Origin: Winogradskyella sp.
Lineage (GTDB): Bacteria > Bacteroidota > Bacteroidia > Flavobacteriales > Flavobacteriaceae
Length of the DNA: 64,000 nt
Direction of reading: 5' to 3'
Assembly: GCA_002722255.1 (NCBI GenBank)
Contig: PBLD01000001.1
Coordinates: 25,582 to 89,581 of the forward strand
Shown: piece by piece, positions 32,029 to 42,239 of the stretch
Layout of the letters: every line of letters begins with the position of its first letter
Numbering within the stretch: the stretch's first letter is position 1
The notes under the pieces: model-generated
The model's database searches: none
Told to the model about the DNA's origin: nothing
What the model saw: the letters and a program-made list of their open reading frames with translations, nothing else
Position numbers and translations under genes: made by a program

Positions 32029-32568
32029 TTAATGTGCATCTTCGTCTTTATCTACAATATTAATTTCAACAGCTCCTGTTTCTTGTAATAATGAAGTTAA
32101 TTCACTTTCATTATTATGGATAGCGATTTCCATTAAGAAATGATCGTCTGTTGTTCTTGGATCTGGATTTTCAGCCTTTTTAAAGGGCCACATTCTACTT
32201 CTTAAATAAAATGTTATTACCATTAAGTGTGCTGCAAAAAATACTGTTAGCTCAAACATAATAGGAACGAATGCAGGCATGTTTTGCAAATAACTGAAAC
32301 TTGGCTTACCACCAATATCCTGTGGCCAATCTTCAATCATTATAAAATTCATCATAGTAATAGCAACTGTTAGACCAACACAACCATATAAGAAGGCTGT
32401 GATTGCAAGTCTGGTTGGTGCTAGACCCATTGCTTTATCTAGTCCGTGAACCGGAAAAGGAGTATATATTTCCTCGATATGATGTTTTTTAGCCTTTACC
32501 GCTTTTACGGCAGACATTAATACATCATCATCTGTATAAATAGCATGAATTACTTTTGAAGCTTCCAT
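32029..32568 (-). CDS. actD: Alternative complex III membrane subunit ActD (DUF3341)
   Basis: 179 aa with two membrane helices (about 55-77 and 99-121) after a soluble N-terminal ferredoxin-like region (VIHAIYTDDDVLMSAVKAVK, IEEIYTPFPVHGLDKAMGL). It is a structural subunit of alternative complex III that packs beside ActC and ActF. It lies nine bases after actC and one base before actE. Confidence 0.93.
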   Translation of the reverse strand: MEASKVIHAIYTDDDVLMSAVKAVKAKKHHIEEIYTPFPVHGLDKAMGLAPTRLAITAFLYGCVGLTVAITMMNFIMIEDWPQDIGGKPSFSYLQNMPAFVPIMFELTVFFAAHLMVITFYLRSRMWPFKKAENPDPRTTDDHFLMEIAIHNNESELTSLLQETGAVEINIVDKDEDAH

Positions 32569-32577
32569 ATACTATAA

Positions 32578-34314
32578 CTAGTTATTTAATAAATTTTTAG
32601 CTTGCCCTGCCCAATCATCTCGCTCTGCTCTTCCTGGGAAAGAACCTGTAATTGAATCTAACAAGTCGTACTCTGTTTTTGTCATCTTACTCACCTGTAG
32701 GAAGGTATAGATACCTATACTATTCAGTACCTCTTCCATCTTAGGACCAACACCATTGATTTTCTTTAAATCATCAGCTGTTTCTTTTGATGCATCAAAA
32801 GAACCGATAGATTCTAAAAGATTATTTACCTTTTCAGAATTGTCCACTTGAGCCGTTTCTTTTGAAGATGAGGCATCGAACTCAACAGGCTTTGATGTTC
32901 TTGCATCTGCGCCAGTTCCTACTAAACTATCACCTCTTTCTCTAATATTTTTGTAACGCTCACCTGATGACTTTAATATCGTTTTTACCTCTGCCTGCGC
33001 AATTACAGGGAATGTTCTAGAATACAATAAGAATAATACAAAGAAGAAACCTATTGTTCCGATGAAAATTCCTATATCTACAAACGTTGGAGAGAACATT
33101 GTCCAAGATGAAGGTAAGTAATCTCTGTGTAATGACGTAACGATGATAACGAAACGCTCAAACCACATACCTATGTTTACTACAATAGATATAAAGAACG
33201 AGAACATAATACTTGTTCTAAGTTTCTTGAACCACATAAATTGTGGCGAGAATACGTTACAAGTCATCATTGCCCAATATGCCCACCAGTAAGGTCCTGT
33301 TGCTCTGTTTAAGAATGCATATTGTTCATACTCTACACCAGAGTACCAAGCAATAAATAACTCAGTGATATAAGCCACACCTACAATTGAACCTGTAATC
33401 ATGATTACAATGTTCATTAACTCGATATGTTGTACTGTAATATAATCTTCAAGGTTACATACTTTTCTCATAATAATAAGAAGAGTATTTACCATAGCAA
33501 ATCCTGAGAAAATCGCACCTGCTACGAAGTAAGGTGGGAAAATCGTAGTATGCCAACCTGGAATTACCGATGTTGCGAAGTCAAAAGATACAATAGTATG
33601 TACAGAAAGTACTAAAGGCGTTGCTAAACCAGCAAGTACCAATGATACCTCTTCAAAACGTTGCCAATCTTTTGCTCTTCCAGACCAACCAAAACTTATT
33701 AAAGAATATATTTTCTTTTGGAAAGGTCTAATGGCTCTATCTCTAAGCATTGCGAAATCTGGCAATAAACCTGTCCACCAGAATACTAATGATACAGATA
33801 AATAAGTAGAAATCGCAAATACGTCCCAAAGTAATGGTGAGTTAAAGTTAACCCATAGCGAACCAAATTGGTTTGGGATTGGTAATACCCAGTAAGCTAA
33901 CCATGGACGACCCATGTGAATAATTGGGAATAAACCTGCCTGAACAACAGAGAATATTGTCATAGCTTCTGCAGAACGGTTAATTGCCATTCTCCATTTT
34001 TGACGGAATAATAAAAGTACTGCCGAAATCAGTGTTCCTGCGTGACCAATACCAACCCACCAAACGAAGTTAGTAATATCCCAAGCCCAGTTTACAGTCT
34101 TGTTAAGACCCCAAACTCCAATACCTGTTGATACGGTATAAATAATACAACCTATTCCCCAAAGGAATGCGACCAAAGATATACCGAAAACAATCCACCA
34201 TGCTTTGTTGGCTTTGCCTTCTACTGGTCTTGCTACATCTATAGTAACATCGTGATACGATTTCTCGCCAGTAACTAAAGGTCTTCTAATAGGTGCTTCG
34301 TAATGAGACGCCAT
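32578..34314 (-). CDS. actC: Alternative complex III subunit ActC (NrfD-like) with a C-terminal HhH domain
   Basis: 578 aa. Residues about 35-450 are the NrfD/PsrC-like ten-helix membrane domain (FVWWVGIGHAGTLISAVLLL, HMGRPWLAYWVLPIP, PPYFVAGAIFSGFAMV, VYITELFIAWYSG-like segments), which oxidises menaquinol. After a polar linker (about 455-513) residues 514-578 form a helix-hairpin-helix-type domain with the hallmark LKKINGVGPKMEEVLNSIGI. That fold also occurs as an add-on in other proteins and is usually linked to nucleic-acid or protein binding; its role here is unknown. Co-transcribed with actB (29 bases upstream). Confidence 0.93.
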   Translation of the reverse strand: MASHYEAPIRRPLVTGEKSYHDVTIDVARPVEGKANKAWWIVFGISLVAFLWGIGCIIYTVSTGIGVWGLNKTVNWAWDITNFVWWVGIGHAGTLISAVLLLFRQKWRMAINRSAEAMTIFSVVQAGLFPIIHMGRPWLAYWVLPIPNQFGSLWVNFNSPLLWDVFAISTYLSVSLVFWWTGLLPDFAMLRDRAIRPFQKKIYSLISFGWSGRAKDWQRFEEVSLVLAGLATPLVLSVHTIVSFDFATSVIPGWHTTIFPPYFVAGAIFSGFAMVNTLLIIMRKVCNLEDYITVQHIELMNIVIMITGSIVGVAYITELFIAWYSGVEYEQYAFLNRATGPYWWAYWAMMTCNVFSPQFMWFKKLRTSIMFSFFISIVVNIGMWFERFVIIVTSLHRDYLPSSWTMFSPTFVDIGIFIGTIGFFFVLFLLYSRTFPVIAQAEVKTILKSSGERYKNIRERGDSLVGTGADARTSKPVEFDASSSKETAQVDNSEKVNNLLESIGSFDASKETADDLKKINGVGPKMEEVLNSIGIYTFLQVSKMTKTEYDLLDSITGSFPGRAERDDWAGQAKNLLNN

Positions 34315-34343
34315 AATTATATACGTGTTTCTTTAATTTTTAT

Positions 34344-37300
34344 TTATGCTTCTTTTGCTATGTTTCTCACCTTAGTTTGATAAACCACATTTGGTTTTAC
34401 ACCAACATGCTCTAATAGGTGATAAGATCTTTTATCGTCTTTTAATTCTGCTATTTTGCTATCCTTATCATTAACATCACCAAAAATCATAGCGCCATTA
34501 CCACAAGCTGCAGAACATGCTGTTTGGAATTCTCCATCTTTCACAGGTCTTCCTTCACGCTTAGCATCTAAAATAGTTTTCTGTGTTTTTTGGATACAGA
34601 AAGAACATTTTTCCATTACACCACGAGAACGTACTGTTACGTCTGGATTCAACACCATTCTTCCAAGGTCATCATTCATATAGTAATCAAACTCATCATT
34701 TTGAGAATATAAGAACCAGTTGAAACGACGAACTTTATAAGGACAGTTATTAGCACAGTAGCGTGTACCTACACATCTGTTGTAAGCCATATGGTTTTGA
34801 CCTTGACGACCGTGAGACGTTGCTGCTACCGGACAAACTGTTTCACAAGGTGCGTGATTACAGTGTTGACACATTACAGGTTGGAAAGCTACCTGTGGAT
34901 TATCTGCAGGATTTTCCATTTCGCCAAACTCACTTAGCGAGCTTCCTAAACCTGAAATATTTTCCTTCTTTTGATTATCACCTTCAAAAGTATCTTGAGA
35001 AGAATAATATCTATCAATACGCAACCAGTGCATATCTCTACTACGTCTCATTTCTGATTTACCAACAACTGGTACATTATTTTCTGCGTGACATGCAATG
35101 ACACATGCTCCACATCCTGTACATGCATTTAAATCTATGGATAAATTAAAATGATGACCAACTGAACGATCAAACTCATCCCATAAATCTACTTTAGAAT
35201 CTGTAACCTTTACAGGGTTGTGGTCTAATGATACTTCAGGAGTGGCATTCCAAACATCTCTATCCTTTGTATTAAAAATCTCAAGACTAGTTTCTTTAAT
35301 GATGTCTCCACGACCCATTAATGTATTATGCAACTGCACACAAGCAAACTCATGCTCACCTGTAGCTTTACTAATTGTTACATCTTGTACGGTATTAAAA
35401 TTGTGATATAATGGATAAGCATTTACACCAGTCTTCATTTCAGCTTTCATACCTTCAGCAGTTCTACCATATCCGAATGATAGCCCTATTGAACCTTTAG
35501 CCTGACCTGGTTGAATAATTACAGGAACATTCTCTAAAGTCGTCCCATTAACTGTAATATTTGCTCTGCTTCCGTTTAAACCTCCATTAGCTACGTTCCA
35601 ATTTTCAAGACCTAGTGCTTCTGCATCAGCTCTTGATACTGTTACATAATTATCCCAAGTGGTTCTTGTTATTGGATCTGGAAACTCTTGTAACCAAGGG
35701 TTATTAGCCTGCTGACCATCACCCATTCCTGTTTTAGGATATAAGACCAATTGCATTTTTCCAGCTTTAGCGGATGATGCTAATTCTCTTGCTGCATTGC
35801 TACTTGGTGTTTCCACATTATCCTCCGAAGCACTCTCTTCTACTGTTTCTGCACTTTCTATACTTGATGATGCTGTTGATACAAACACACCATCTTGTAC
35901 AGCTTTGTTAAAGGAAGCACCATTTAAAACATCAGTAGTCCAAACAGATTTTAAATAATCTCTGTATGATGTACTATTTCCATTCCACGCTAAAAGTACT
36001 TCTTGAAATTGTTTAGTATCAAACAATGGACGAATTGTTGGCTGCATTAATGAATAATGACCTGCTTTTAATTCAAAATCGCCCCAAGACTCTAAACTAT
36101 GTGGTGTCGCCGCTATATATTGTGAAAGCACAGAGGTTTCATCTTGTTTCATAGAGAACGAAACCGATAATTCTGTTTTCTTTAAACCTTCAGCAAAATC
36201 AGCCGCATTAGGAAGTGTATACATAGGATTTACTCCACTCATAATAAGTGCGCCCACTTTACCAGCTTTCATATCAGCCACAAGTTGCATCACACCTTTA
36301 TCACTTCCTTGTCTTATATTTATTGTTGTTTTAGGATCAAATGCCTTACTATTTAAATACTCATTAATCTCTATAGCTACTGTCTGAGCATTTACGTCTT
36401 GTATACCAGTAACGACTACTGCATTACTACCCGCTTTTGAAATCTCATTAGCAGCAGACTGCACGGCTTTCGCAATGTTTTCAGGTAATTCTACCGATAC
36501 AGCACCACCAACTACTAAACTATGTAGTTTTGCTAGTGCTAATTTTTGTTGACTAGGTGTTAATGGTATACGCTTATCAGCGTTAGCTCCAGACAGAGTC
36601 ATATTAGACTCAAACTGAATGTGACGTGACATTTTTCCATTTTCTGGGATACGCTTTTTAGCATATTCACTTTCAAATCCACCACCTTGCCAATCACCAA
36701 GAAAATCTGCACCGACAGATACAATAGTCTTTGCTTTAGAGAAATCGTAATTAGCCATTCCTCTTTTACCATATTTAGCTTGGTAAGCATCTAAAGTTGC
36801 CGATTCTGAAATCGAATCGTAAGTAACATGTTTAACATTACCATACTTTTCTGCAAATTCGGAAACTAGTTTTTTAGTTGATGGACTAGGTATAGTGGCG
36901 GTTAAGAAAACGATTTGCTTATCGTCACTTAAGCTATTTATTTTTGAAGTTGTTTCAGAGATAAATGTATCCCAAGAGATAGCGTCTTTCCCTTTCATTG
37001 GAGACTTAACCCTTAAGTTATCATATAACCCTAAAATAGAAGCATGAACTCTTGCATTAGCACTGCAATTAGTTTTTGCATCTGTATTATTTTCAATTTT
37101 TATTGGTCTTCCTTCTCTTGTTTTAACCAACACACTAGCAAAATCATAACCATCTGCAATAGTAGTGGCATAGAAGTTGGCAACACCAGGAATAATTTCC
37201 TTTGGTTGATTTACATAAGGAATTGACTTAATCACCGGACCTTCACAAGCTGCTAATGATGCTGCAGCTGTACTAAACCCAATATACTTTAAGAAATCAC

Positions 37301-37457
37301 GACGCGATGTAGATGAAGACTCTAATGTCTCCTTATCTCCTAAGAACTCATCTGTTGGAATTTCTTCAACAAATTCGTTTTGTCTAAGCGTCTCAACAAT
37401 AGAGCTATTTTCGTTTAGCTCTTCAACACTTTTCCAGTATTTCTTGTTTGATGACAT
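34344..37457 (-). CDS. actB: Alternative complex III iron-sulfur subunit ActB (molybdopterin-oxidoreductase-like)
   Basis: 1037 aa. A twin-arginine motif SRRDFLKYIGFS at residues 51-62, unusually far from the N-terminus, is typical of this subfamily. Residues about 80-740 resemble the molybdopterin oxidoreductase fold but without a catalytic cofactor in known ActB proteins. The C-terminal part has four cysteine clusters of the NrfC type (CTGCGACVIACHAENNVP, CQHCNHAPCETVCP, CVGTRYCANNCP, and CSFC with a later ACSAACGNG), fitting three [4Fe-4S] and one [3Fe-4S]. It relays electrons on the periplasmic face. Between actA (27 bases) and actC. Confidence 0.94.
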   Translation of the reverse strand: MSSNKKYWKSVEELNENSSIVETLRQNEFVEEIPTDEFLGDKETLESSSTSRRDFLKYIGFSTAAASLAACEGPVIKSIPYVNQPKEIIPGVANFYATTIADGYDFASVLVKTREGRPIKIENNTDAKTNCSANARVHASILGLYDNLRVKSPMKGKDAISWDTFISETTSKINSLSDDKQIVFLTATIPSPSTKKLVSEFAEKYGNVKHVTYDSISESATLDAYQAKYGKRGMANYDFSKAKTIVSVGADFLGDWQGGGFESEYAKKRIPENGKMSRHIQFESNMTLSGANADKRIPLTPSQQKLALAKLHSLVVGGAVSVELPENIAKAVQSAANEISKAGSNAVVVTGIQDVNAQTVAIEINEYLNSKAFDPKTTINIRQGSDKGVMQLVADMKAGKVGALIMSGVNPMYTLPNAADFAEGLKKTELSVSFSMKQDETSVLSQYIAATPHSLESWGDFELKAGHYSLMQPTIRPLFDTKQFQEVLLAWNGNSTSYRDYLKSVWTTDVLNGASFNKAVQDGVFVSTASSSIESAETVEESASEDNVETPSSNAARELASSAKAGKMQLVLYPKTGMGDGQQANNPWLQEFPDPITRTTWDNYVTVSRADAEALGLENWNVANGGLNGSRANITVNGTTLENVPVIIQPGQAKGSIGLSFGYGRTAEGMKAEMKTGVNAYPLYHNFNTVQDVTISKATGEHEFACVQLHNTLMGRGDIIKETSLEIFNTKDRDVWNATPEVSLDHNPVKVTDSKVDLWDEFDRSVGHHFNLSIDLNACTGCGACVIACHAENNVPVVGKSEMRRSRDMHWLRIDRYYSSQDTFEGDNQKKENISGLGSSLSEFGEMENPADNPQVAFQPVMCQHCNHAPCETVCPVAATSHGRQGQNHMAYNRCVGTRYCANNCPYKVRRFNWFLYSQNDEFDYYMNDDLGRMVLNPDVTVRSRGVMEKCSFCIQKTQKTILDAKREGRPVKDGEFQTACSAACGNGAMIFGDVNDKDSKIAELKDDKRSYHLLEHVGVKPNVVYQTKVRNIAKEA

Positions 37458-37484
37458 ATAATTCTGAATTACTTCTTATTAAAA

Positions 37485-38798
37485 TTAATAATGACACTTA
37501 CCACATTCTAATCCACCCATTTGTGCCGCAGTTAACTGATCAACACCATACTTTTTCGATAATTCTTCATGAATCTTAGTATAGTATCCGTTGTCTTTAA
37601 CTTTTACATTTGTCTCTCTGTGACAATTAATACACCCACCCATATTTAATGGCGCATGTTGGTACATTATTTCCATTTCCTCTACCGGACCATGACAAGT
37701 CTGACACTCTACTCCTGCCACAGAAACGTGCTGTGAGTGATTGAAATATGCAAAATCTGGTAAATTATGTATACGAACCCATTTTACAGGTTTAGACTCA
37801 CCAGTATAACCAGTACCATCCCAACCAACAGCATCATATAATTTTTGAATCTCAGCATTGTAGTCTACACCATACTCTTGACCCTCTGCCAAAGTTTCAG
37901 GCGCAACTTCCGCGATTGACTTATGACAGTTCATACAAATATTTAAGGATGGGATCCCTGAATGCTTACTCACTCTAGCTGAAGAGTGACAGTATTTACA
38001 ATCTATACCATTATCACCAGCATGAATTCTATGAGAATAGTGAATTGGTTGCACTGGTTCGTAACCTTGATCGACACCAACCTGCATTAAATACCCATAA
38101 ACAAAATAACCACTAGCCAGCAAAAAGAAAATAGCTGTTACTAGCACTAAAAATTGGTTTTCAATAAACGCTTTCCATAAAGGCTTTCTTTGATCCTCTA
38201 CAGGGATTTCAATCCCTTTAGCCTCAGCAAAACGATTTAAAGTACGTTTTACTAAAATTAGAGCCATAGCCAATAACGCAAATAAAACAGCTAAAGCACC
38301 TAAAATAAGATTATTTGACACACCACCTGAACCAGAACCACCTTGTTCCACTGGTGGAGCAACATACCCAGGGCAATCTGGTGAAGACTGAGGATTTAAC
38401 TCACAAGGATCAACAGCTGTATATGCTAAAATATCTGAAATATCTTGATCACTTAATTGAGGAAAGGCTGTCATAGCTACATTATTCCACTCTGCATACA
38501 CTTTATTTGCATACGCATCACCAGACTTTATTAATGCAGAGCTGTTACGAATCCAAGCACTAAGCCACTCTCTATCTAAACCTTCTTCTTCGGCTAATCT
38601 AGCCTCTACATTACGAAGGGCAGGACCAGTCATAGGCTTGTCTAATTTATGACAAGCAGCACAGTTTGCATTAAATAAAGATTTTCCGTTTGCTGGGTCG
38701 CCCTCTTGAGCAGTCAGTGAAGCTGAAAACGTAAGTAATAAAATAAAACCGAGGCTAAGTATCTTAGAGGTTAAATTACGGTAAATCACCTGTTTCAT
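37485..38798 (-). CDS. actA: Alternative complex III multihaem cytochrome c subunit ActA
   Basis: 437 aa with a signal peptide (1-30, ending SASLTA). Six CxxCH sites are visible: CAACH (46-50) in a monohaem cytochrome c domain at the N-terminus, then CKYCH, CMNCH, CQTCH, CINCH and CGKCH in the C-terminal pentahaem domain. Two hydrophobic helices (about 162-183 and 213-235) separate the parts. Family knowledge: ActA is normally described as pentahaem, so the N-terminal domain is an extra haem module. First gene of the act-cox operon, behind a possible promoter at 38880. Confidence 0.93.
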   Translation of the reverse strand: MKQVIYRNLTSKILSLGFILLLTFSASLTAQEGDPANGKSLFNANCAACHKLDKPMTGPALRNVEARLAEEEGLDREWLSAWIRNSSALIKSGDAYANKVYAEWNNVAMTAFPQLSDQDISDILAYTAVDPCELNPQSSPDCPGYVAPPVEQGGSGSGGVSNNLILGALAVLFALLAMALILVKRTLNRFAEAKGIEIPVEDQRKPLWKAFIENQFLVLVTAIFFLLASGYFVYGYLMQVGVDQGYEPVQPIHYSHRIHAGDNGIDCKYCHSSARVSKHSGIPSLNICMNCHKSIAEVAPETLAEGQEYGVDYNAEIQKLYDAVGWDGTGYTGESKPVKWVRIHNLPDFAYFNHSQHVSVAGVECQTCHGPVEEMEIMYQHAPLNMGGCINCHRETNVKVKDNGYYTKIHEELSKKYGVDQLTAAQMGGLECGKCHY

Positions 38799-38879
38799 AT
38801 TGTTAGTTGAATTATCTTCTAAACTTTGGTACGATTTTTTCAGTTAAATATGACAAAAGTCATGTTTCTGAAACTCTGG

Positions 38880-38887
38880 CAAAAGTA
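38880..38887 (-). promoter_or_regulatory. Possible -7 element of the act-cox operon
   Basis: Minus-strand TACTTTTG fits TAnnTTTG and would give a leader of about 75 bases before actA. A TTTG -33 element is not evident at the usual distance, so the call is tentative. Confidence 0.4.
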
Positions 38888-38983
38888 AGATATAAAGTCG
38901 ATTTTAGAAATCTTAGAGAAGTGTTAATAACTAATTTATATACATTCTAAATAACATTTATATGCCTATATCGTTGAATAATA

Positions 38984-38991
38984 TAACTTTG
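38984..38991 (+). promoter_or_regulatory. Possible -7 element of the SPOR gene
   Basis: TAACTTTG matches the -7 consensus, ending 17 bases before the ATG of the SPOR-domain gene. The -33 position has only a weak ATTTA. Confidence 0.45.
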
Positions 38992-39008
38992 CAATTAAAC
39001 CTATAAAT

Positions 39009-39395
39009 ATGAACAAAAAAATAAAATATATCAGTACTTCAATTTTAACATTATTACTGTCTTTTACGCTTAGCTCCCAAGAAGGCAAAGTCACTGTAGA
39101 CCAAGATAGCGATATTGATAAGCTACTGGAATACAAGAAGGATGTTAAAACTACTAAGGTGTTTAGGATACAAGTATATCAAAGTGTAGATCCTGATAAA
39201 GCTGACCGCGAAAAATCAAACTTTTTAAATACTTATGAAGAATGGCCAGTAGAGATTGTTTGGAACACACCAAACTACAAAGTTTGGGTCGGTAATTTTG
39301 CGACAAGACTTGAAGCTGACAGGGCTTTATCAAAAATTAAAAAAAACTATATGAATGCTATAATTTTCCAGCCTAAATTGGATACAAAACAATAA
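39009..39395 (+). CDS. SPOR-domain protein
   Basis: 128 aa. A signal peptide (about 1-23, ending LSSQ) precedes one SPOR domain (about 48-122: VFRIQVYQSVDPDKADREKS, WPVEIVWNTPNYKVWVGNF, RLEADRALSKIKKNYMNAI). SPOR domains bind denuded glycan strands of peptidoglycan, so the protein is probably periplasmic and linked to cell-wall turnover or division. It is a single-gene unit divergent from actA and convergent with infB across a strong terminator. Confidence 0.88.
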   Translation: MNKKIKYISTSILTLLLSFTLSSQEGKVTVDQDSDIDKLLEYKKDVKTTKVFRIQVYQSVDPDKADREKSNFLNTYEEWPVEIVWNTPNYKVWVGNFATRLEADRALSKIKKNYMNAIIFQPKLDTKQ

Positions 39396-39417
39396 CATTA
39401 AAAAATTATTAGGACAA

Positions 39418-39447
39418 AAAAAGGCGACTTGTACAAGTCGCCTTTTT
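39418..39447. terminator. Bidirectional terminator between the SPOR gene and infB
   Basis: A perfect 30-base palindrome centred on TGTACA with 15-bp arms (AAAAAGGCGACTTGT and its complement). Flanking A and T runs suit both directions. It serves the SPOR gene on the plus strand and the rimP-nusA-infB operon on the minus strand. Confidence 0.85.
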
Positions 39448-39468
39448 ATTTTGAATCTATTTTAGAAA

Positions 39469-42168
39469 TTATTTCAACTTCTTTTTAACCTCAACTTCTT
39501 GGAATGCTTCTAGGATATCACCTTCATTAATATCATTGTATCCTTTAATTTGCATACCACAATCGTATCCTTTAGAGACTTCCTTAACATCGTCTTTGAA
39601 ACGTTTTAAAGATGATAGCTCACCTGTATAAACTACAACTCCATCTCTAATAAGTCTAATACCAGAGTTTCTGTATATTTTTCCGTTTGTAACCATACAA
39701 CCAGCAATAGTACCAATCTTAGAAATCTTAAATGTTTCTCTAATTTCAGCAGTACCAGTAACTTCTTCCTTAAGTTCTGGTGACAACATACCTTCCATTG
39801 CATCTTTAAGGTCGTTAATGGCATCGTAAATAATAGAATATGTTCTGATGTCTATTTCTTCCTTATCAGCAATTGTTCTTGCATTACCTACAGGACGCAC
39901 ATTAAATCCTACAATAATAGCATCCGAAGCAGAAGCTAACAATACATCACTTTCTGTAATGGCACCAACTCCTTTATGAATGATATTAACCTGAATTTCT
40001 TCAGTAGACAATTTTTGGAAAGAGTCTGTTAATGCTTCAACCGAACCATCCACATCACCCTTAAGTATAATATTTAACTCTTGGAAATCACCAAGTGCAA
40101 TACGTCTACCGATTTCGTCTAGTGTAATATGACGTTGTGTTCTTACAGATTGCTCACGTTGTAATTGTGTACGTTTGGCTGCAATTTGTTTTGCTTCACG
40201 CTCATCTTCAAAGACATTAAACTTATCACCTGCTTGTGGCGCACCGTCTAAACCAAGAATTGATACTGGAGTTGACGGACCAGCTTCAACTATGTCATTA
40301 CCACGTTCATCGTGCATAGCTTTTACTTTACCACTATTTTTCCCTGCTAATACATAATCACCAACTTTTAAAGTACCAGCCTGAACTAAGATAGTAGATA
40401 CATAACCTCTACCTTTATCTAAGTATGCTTCAACTACTGTTCCGTTTGCTGGTTTATTTGGATTAGCTTTTAGTTCTAACAATTCAGCTTCTAGAAGTAC
40501 TTTTTCTAAAAGTTCTTTAACGCCTGTACCGAATTTAGCTGAAATATCATGAGATTGAATTTTTCCTCCCCAATCTTCTACCAATAAATTCATATTAGCT
40601 AATCCTTCTTTTACTTTATCAGGATTAGCATCTGGCTTATCTATTTTATTAATCGCAAATACTATCGGCACTCCAGCTGCCTGAGCATGCGAAATAGCCT
40701 CTTTGGTTTGTGGCATTATTGCGTCATCTGCAGCCACAACAATAATAGCGATATCTGTAACCTGAGCACCACGAGCACGCATTGCTGTAAAGGCCTCGTG
40801 ACCTGGCGTATCTAAGAATGCTATTTTTTGTCCGTTATCTAATTGTACACCGTAAGCACCTATGTGCTGTGTAATTCCACCAGACTCGCCAGCAATTACA
40901 TTTTCTTCACGAATGTAATCTAACAACGATGTTTTACCATGATCTACGTGACCCATTACCGTTACGATTGGCGCACGCGGTTTTAAATCTTTTGGATCAT
41001 CTTCAACAGTCTCGATAGACTCTTCAATATCTGCTGTTACAAACTCTACCTCGTAACCAAATTCTTCTGCAACAATAGATAATGTTTCAGCATCTAGACG
41101 CTGGTTCATGGTTACCATCATACCTAGCGACATACAAGCTGAAATAACCTGAGTTACACCAACATCCATCATAGTAGCAACTTCACTTACGGTTACAAAC
41201 TCAGTAACTTTAAGTATTTTGCTTTCTGCTGCTTCTGCCTGAAGTTCTTTTTCAGACTGCTCTCTATGTCGATCTCTTTTTTCACGACGGTTTTTAGCAC
41301 CTCTACCTTTGCTAGATTTTCCTTGAAGTTTTTCTAGAGTTTCTCTTACTTGTTTTTGTACTTCTTCTTCGCTTGGCTCTTCCTTAACTGCTTTTGAACG
41401 AGAACCTCTTCCTTTTTGACCACCTCTTCTGTTATCGAAGTTTGGTCTTCCACCACCATCGTTTCCGCCTTTACTAATTCGACGTCTCTTACGTTTATTA
41501 TTATCGTTAGAAGATTCTGTTTTTTTCTCTTCTTTTTTCTTCTTAGGCTTATTGAACTGTGAAAGATCTATTTTTTTACCAGTAGTAGTTGGTCCTGATA
41601 ATTTTTGATATTGAGTTTTTAACTTCTCGTCTTTTCTAGGCTCTGTAGACTCTTCTTTCTTCTCAACTTTAGGCTCAACCTTTTTAGGTTCTTCCTTCTT
41701 AGGCTCAACTTTTTTAGGCTCTTCTTTCTTTGGCTTCGCTACTTCTACTACAGGCTTTTCAACCTTTTTAGGCTCTTCTTTCTTAGGCTCTTCCTTTTTC
41801 TCTTCAGTAGCTTTTGGTTTCTTATCTAAATCGATCTTACCAATTTGCTTTGGCCCACTAAGTTCAGCTTTTGCTTTTACTACAGTTTCTTTAGCGGCTT
41901 CTTTCTTTTCTTTTTCTTCAATTTCGCGTTCGCGCTGCTCACGAAGCTTCTCTTTTTCCTTGAGTTTTGCTTCACTTACTTCTTGAGCTTTTTCACGCTT
42001 AGATGCATCTGTTTGAAATTCATCAGACAACGTGTCGTAAACCTCTTGCGAAATTTTTGTATTAGGACTTTTCTCAATTTCGATGCCCTTAGACTCCAAG
42101 AAGTCCACTGCACGGTCTAATGAGATATTCAGTTCTCTTAATACTTTATTAATTCTAATTTGAGCCAT
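39469..42168 (-). CDS. infB: Translation initiation factor IF-2
   Basis: 899 aa. A GTPase that brings initiator fMet-tRNA to the 30S subunit. Residues 1-60 are the IF2N-like start ([16 protein letters not shown]). Residues about 60-320 are a charged low-complexity linker with repeated [10 protein letters not shown] units, then another IF2N region (about 320-385). The G domain starts with GHVDHGKTS (406-413), followed by DTPGHEAF and NKIDKPDA; domains II-IV follow to the end ([32 protein letters not shown]). It closes the rimP-nusA-infB operon, 71 bases after nusA. Confidence 0.97.
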   Translation of the reverse strand: MAQIRINKVLRELNISLDRAVDFLESKGIEIEKSPNTKISQEVYDTLSDEFQTDASKREKAQEVSEAKLKEKEKLREQREREIEEKEKKEAAKETVVKAKAELSGPKQIGKIDLDKKPKATEEKKEEPKKEEPKKVEKPVVEVAKPKKEEPKKVEPKKEEPKKVEPKVEKKEESTEPRKDEKLKTQYQKLSGPTTTGKKIDLSQFNKPKKKKEEKKTESSNDNNKRKRRRISKGGNDGGGRPNFDNRRGGQKGRGSRSKAVKEEPSEEEVQKQVRETLEKLQGKSSKGRGAKNRREKRDRHREQSEKELQAEAAESKILKVTEFVTVSEVATMMDVGVTQVISACMSLGMMVTMNQRLDAETLSIVAEEFGYEVEFVTADIEESIETVEDDPKDLKPRAPIVTVMGHVDHGKTSLLDYIREENVIAGESGGITQHIGAYGVQLDNGQKIAFLDTPGHEAFTAMRARGAQVTDIAIIVVAADDAIMPQTKEAISHAQAAGVPIVFAINKIDKPDANPDKVKEGLANMNLLVEDWGGKIQSHDISAKFGTGVKELLEKVLLEAELLELKANPNKPANGTVVEAYLDKGRGYVSTILVQAGTLKVGDYVLAGKNSGKVKAMHDERGNDIVEAGPSTPVSILGLDGAPQAGDKFNVFEDEREAKQIAAKRTQLQREQSVRTQRHITLDEIGRRIALGDFQELNIILKGDVDGSVEALTDSFQKLSTEEIQVNIIHKGVGAITESDVLLASASDAIIVGFNVRPVGNARTIADKEEIDIRTYSIIYDAINDLKDAMEGMLSPELKEEVTGTAEIRETFKISKIGTIAGCMVTNGKIYRNSGIRLIRDGVVVYTGELSSLKRFKDDVKEVSKGYDCGMQIKGYNDINEGDILEAFQEVEVKKKLK

Positions 42169-42239
42169 AAATTGCTGTAATATACTTAAATCTGTTTTAT
42201 ATCAATCTAACTTCTTATGTTTTTAAAGTTAAACTGCTA

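Noticed and set aside
41845..42120. Phe-rich plus-strand open frame
   Set aside because: Antisense shadow of the Lys/Glu-rich IF-2 linker.
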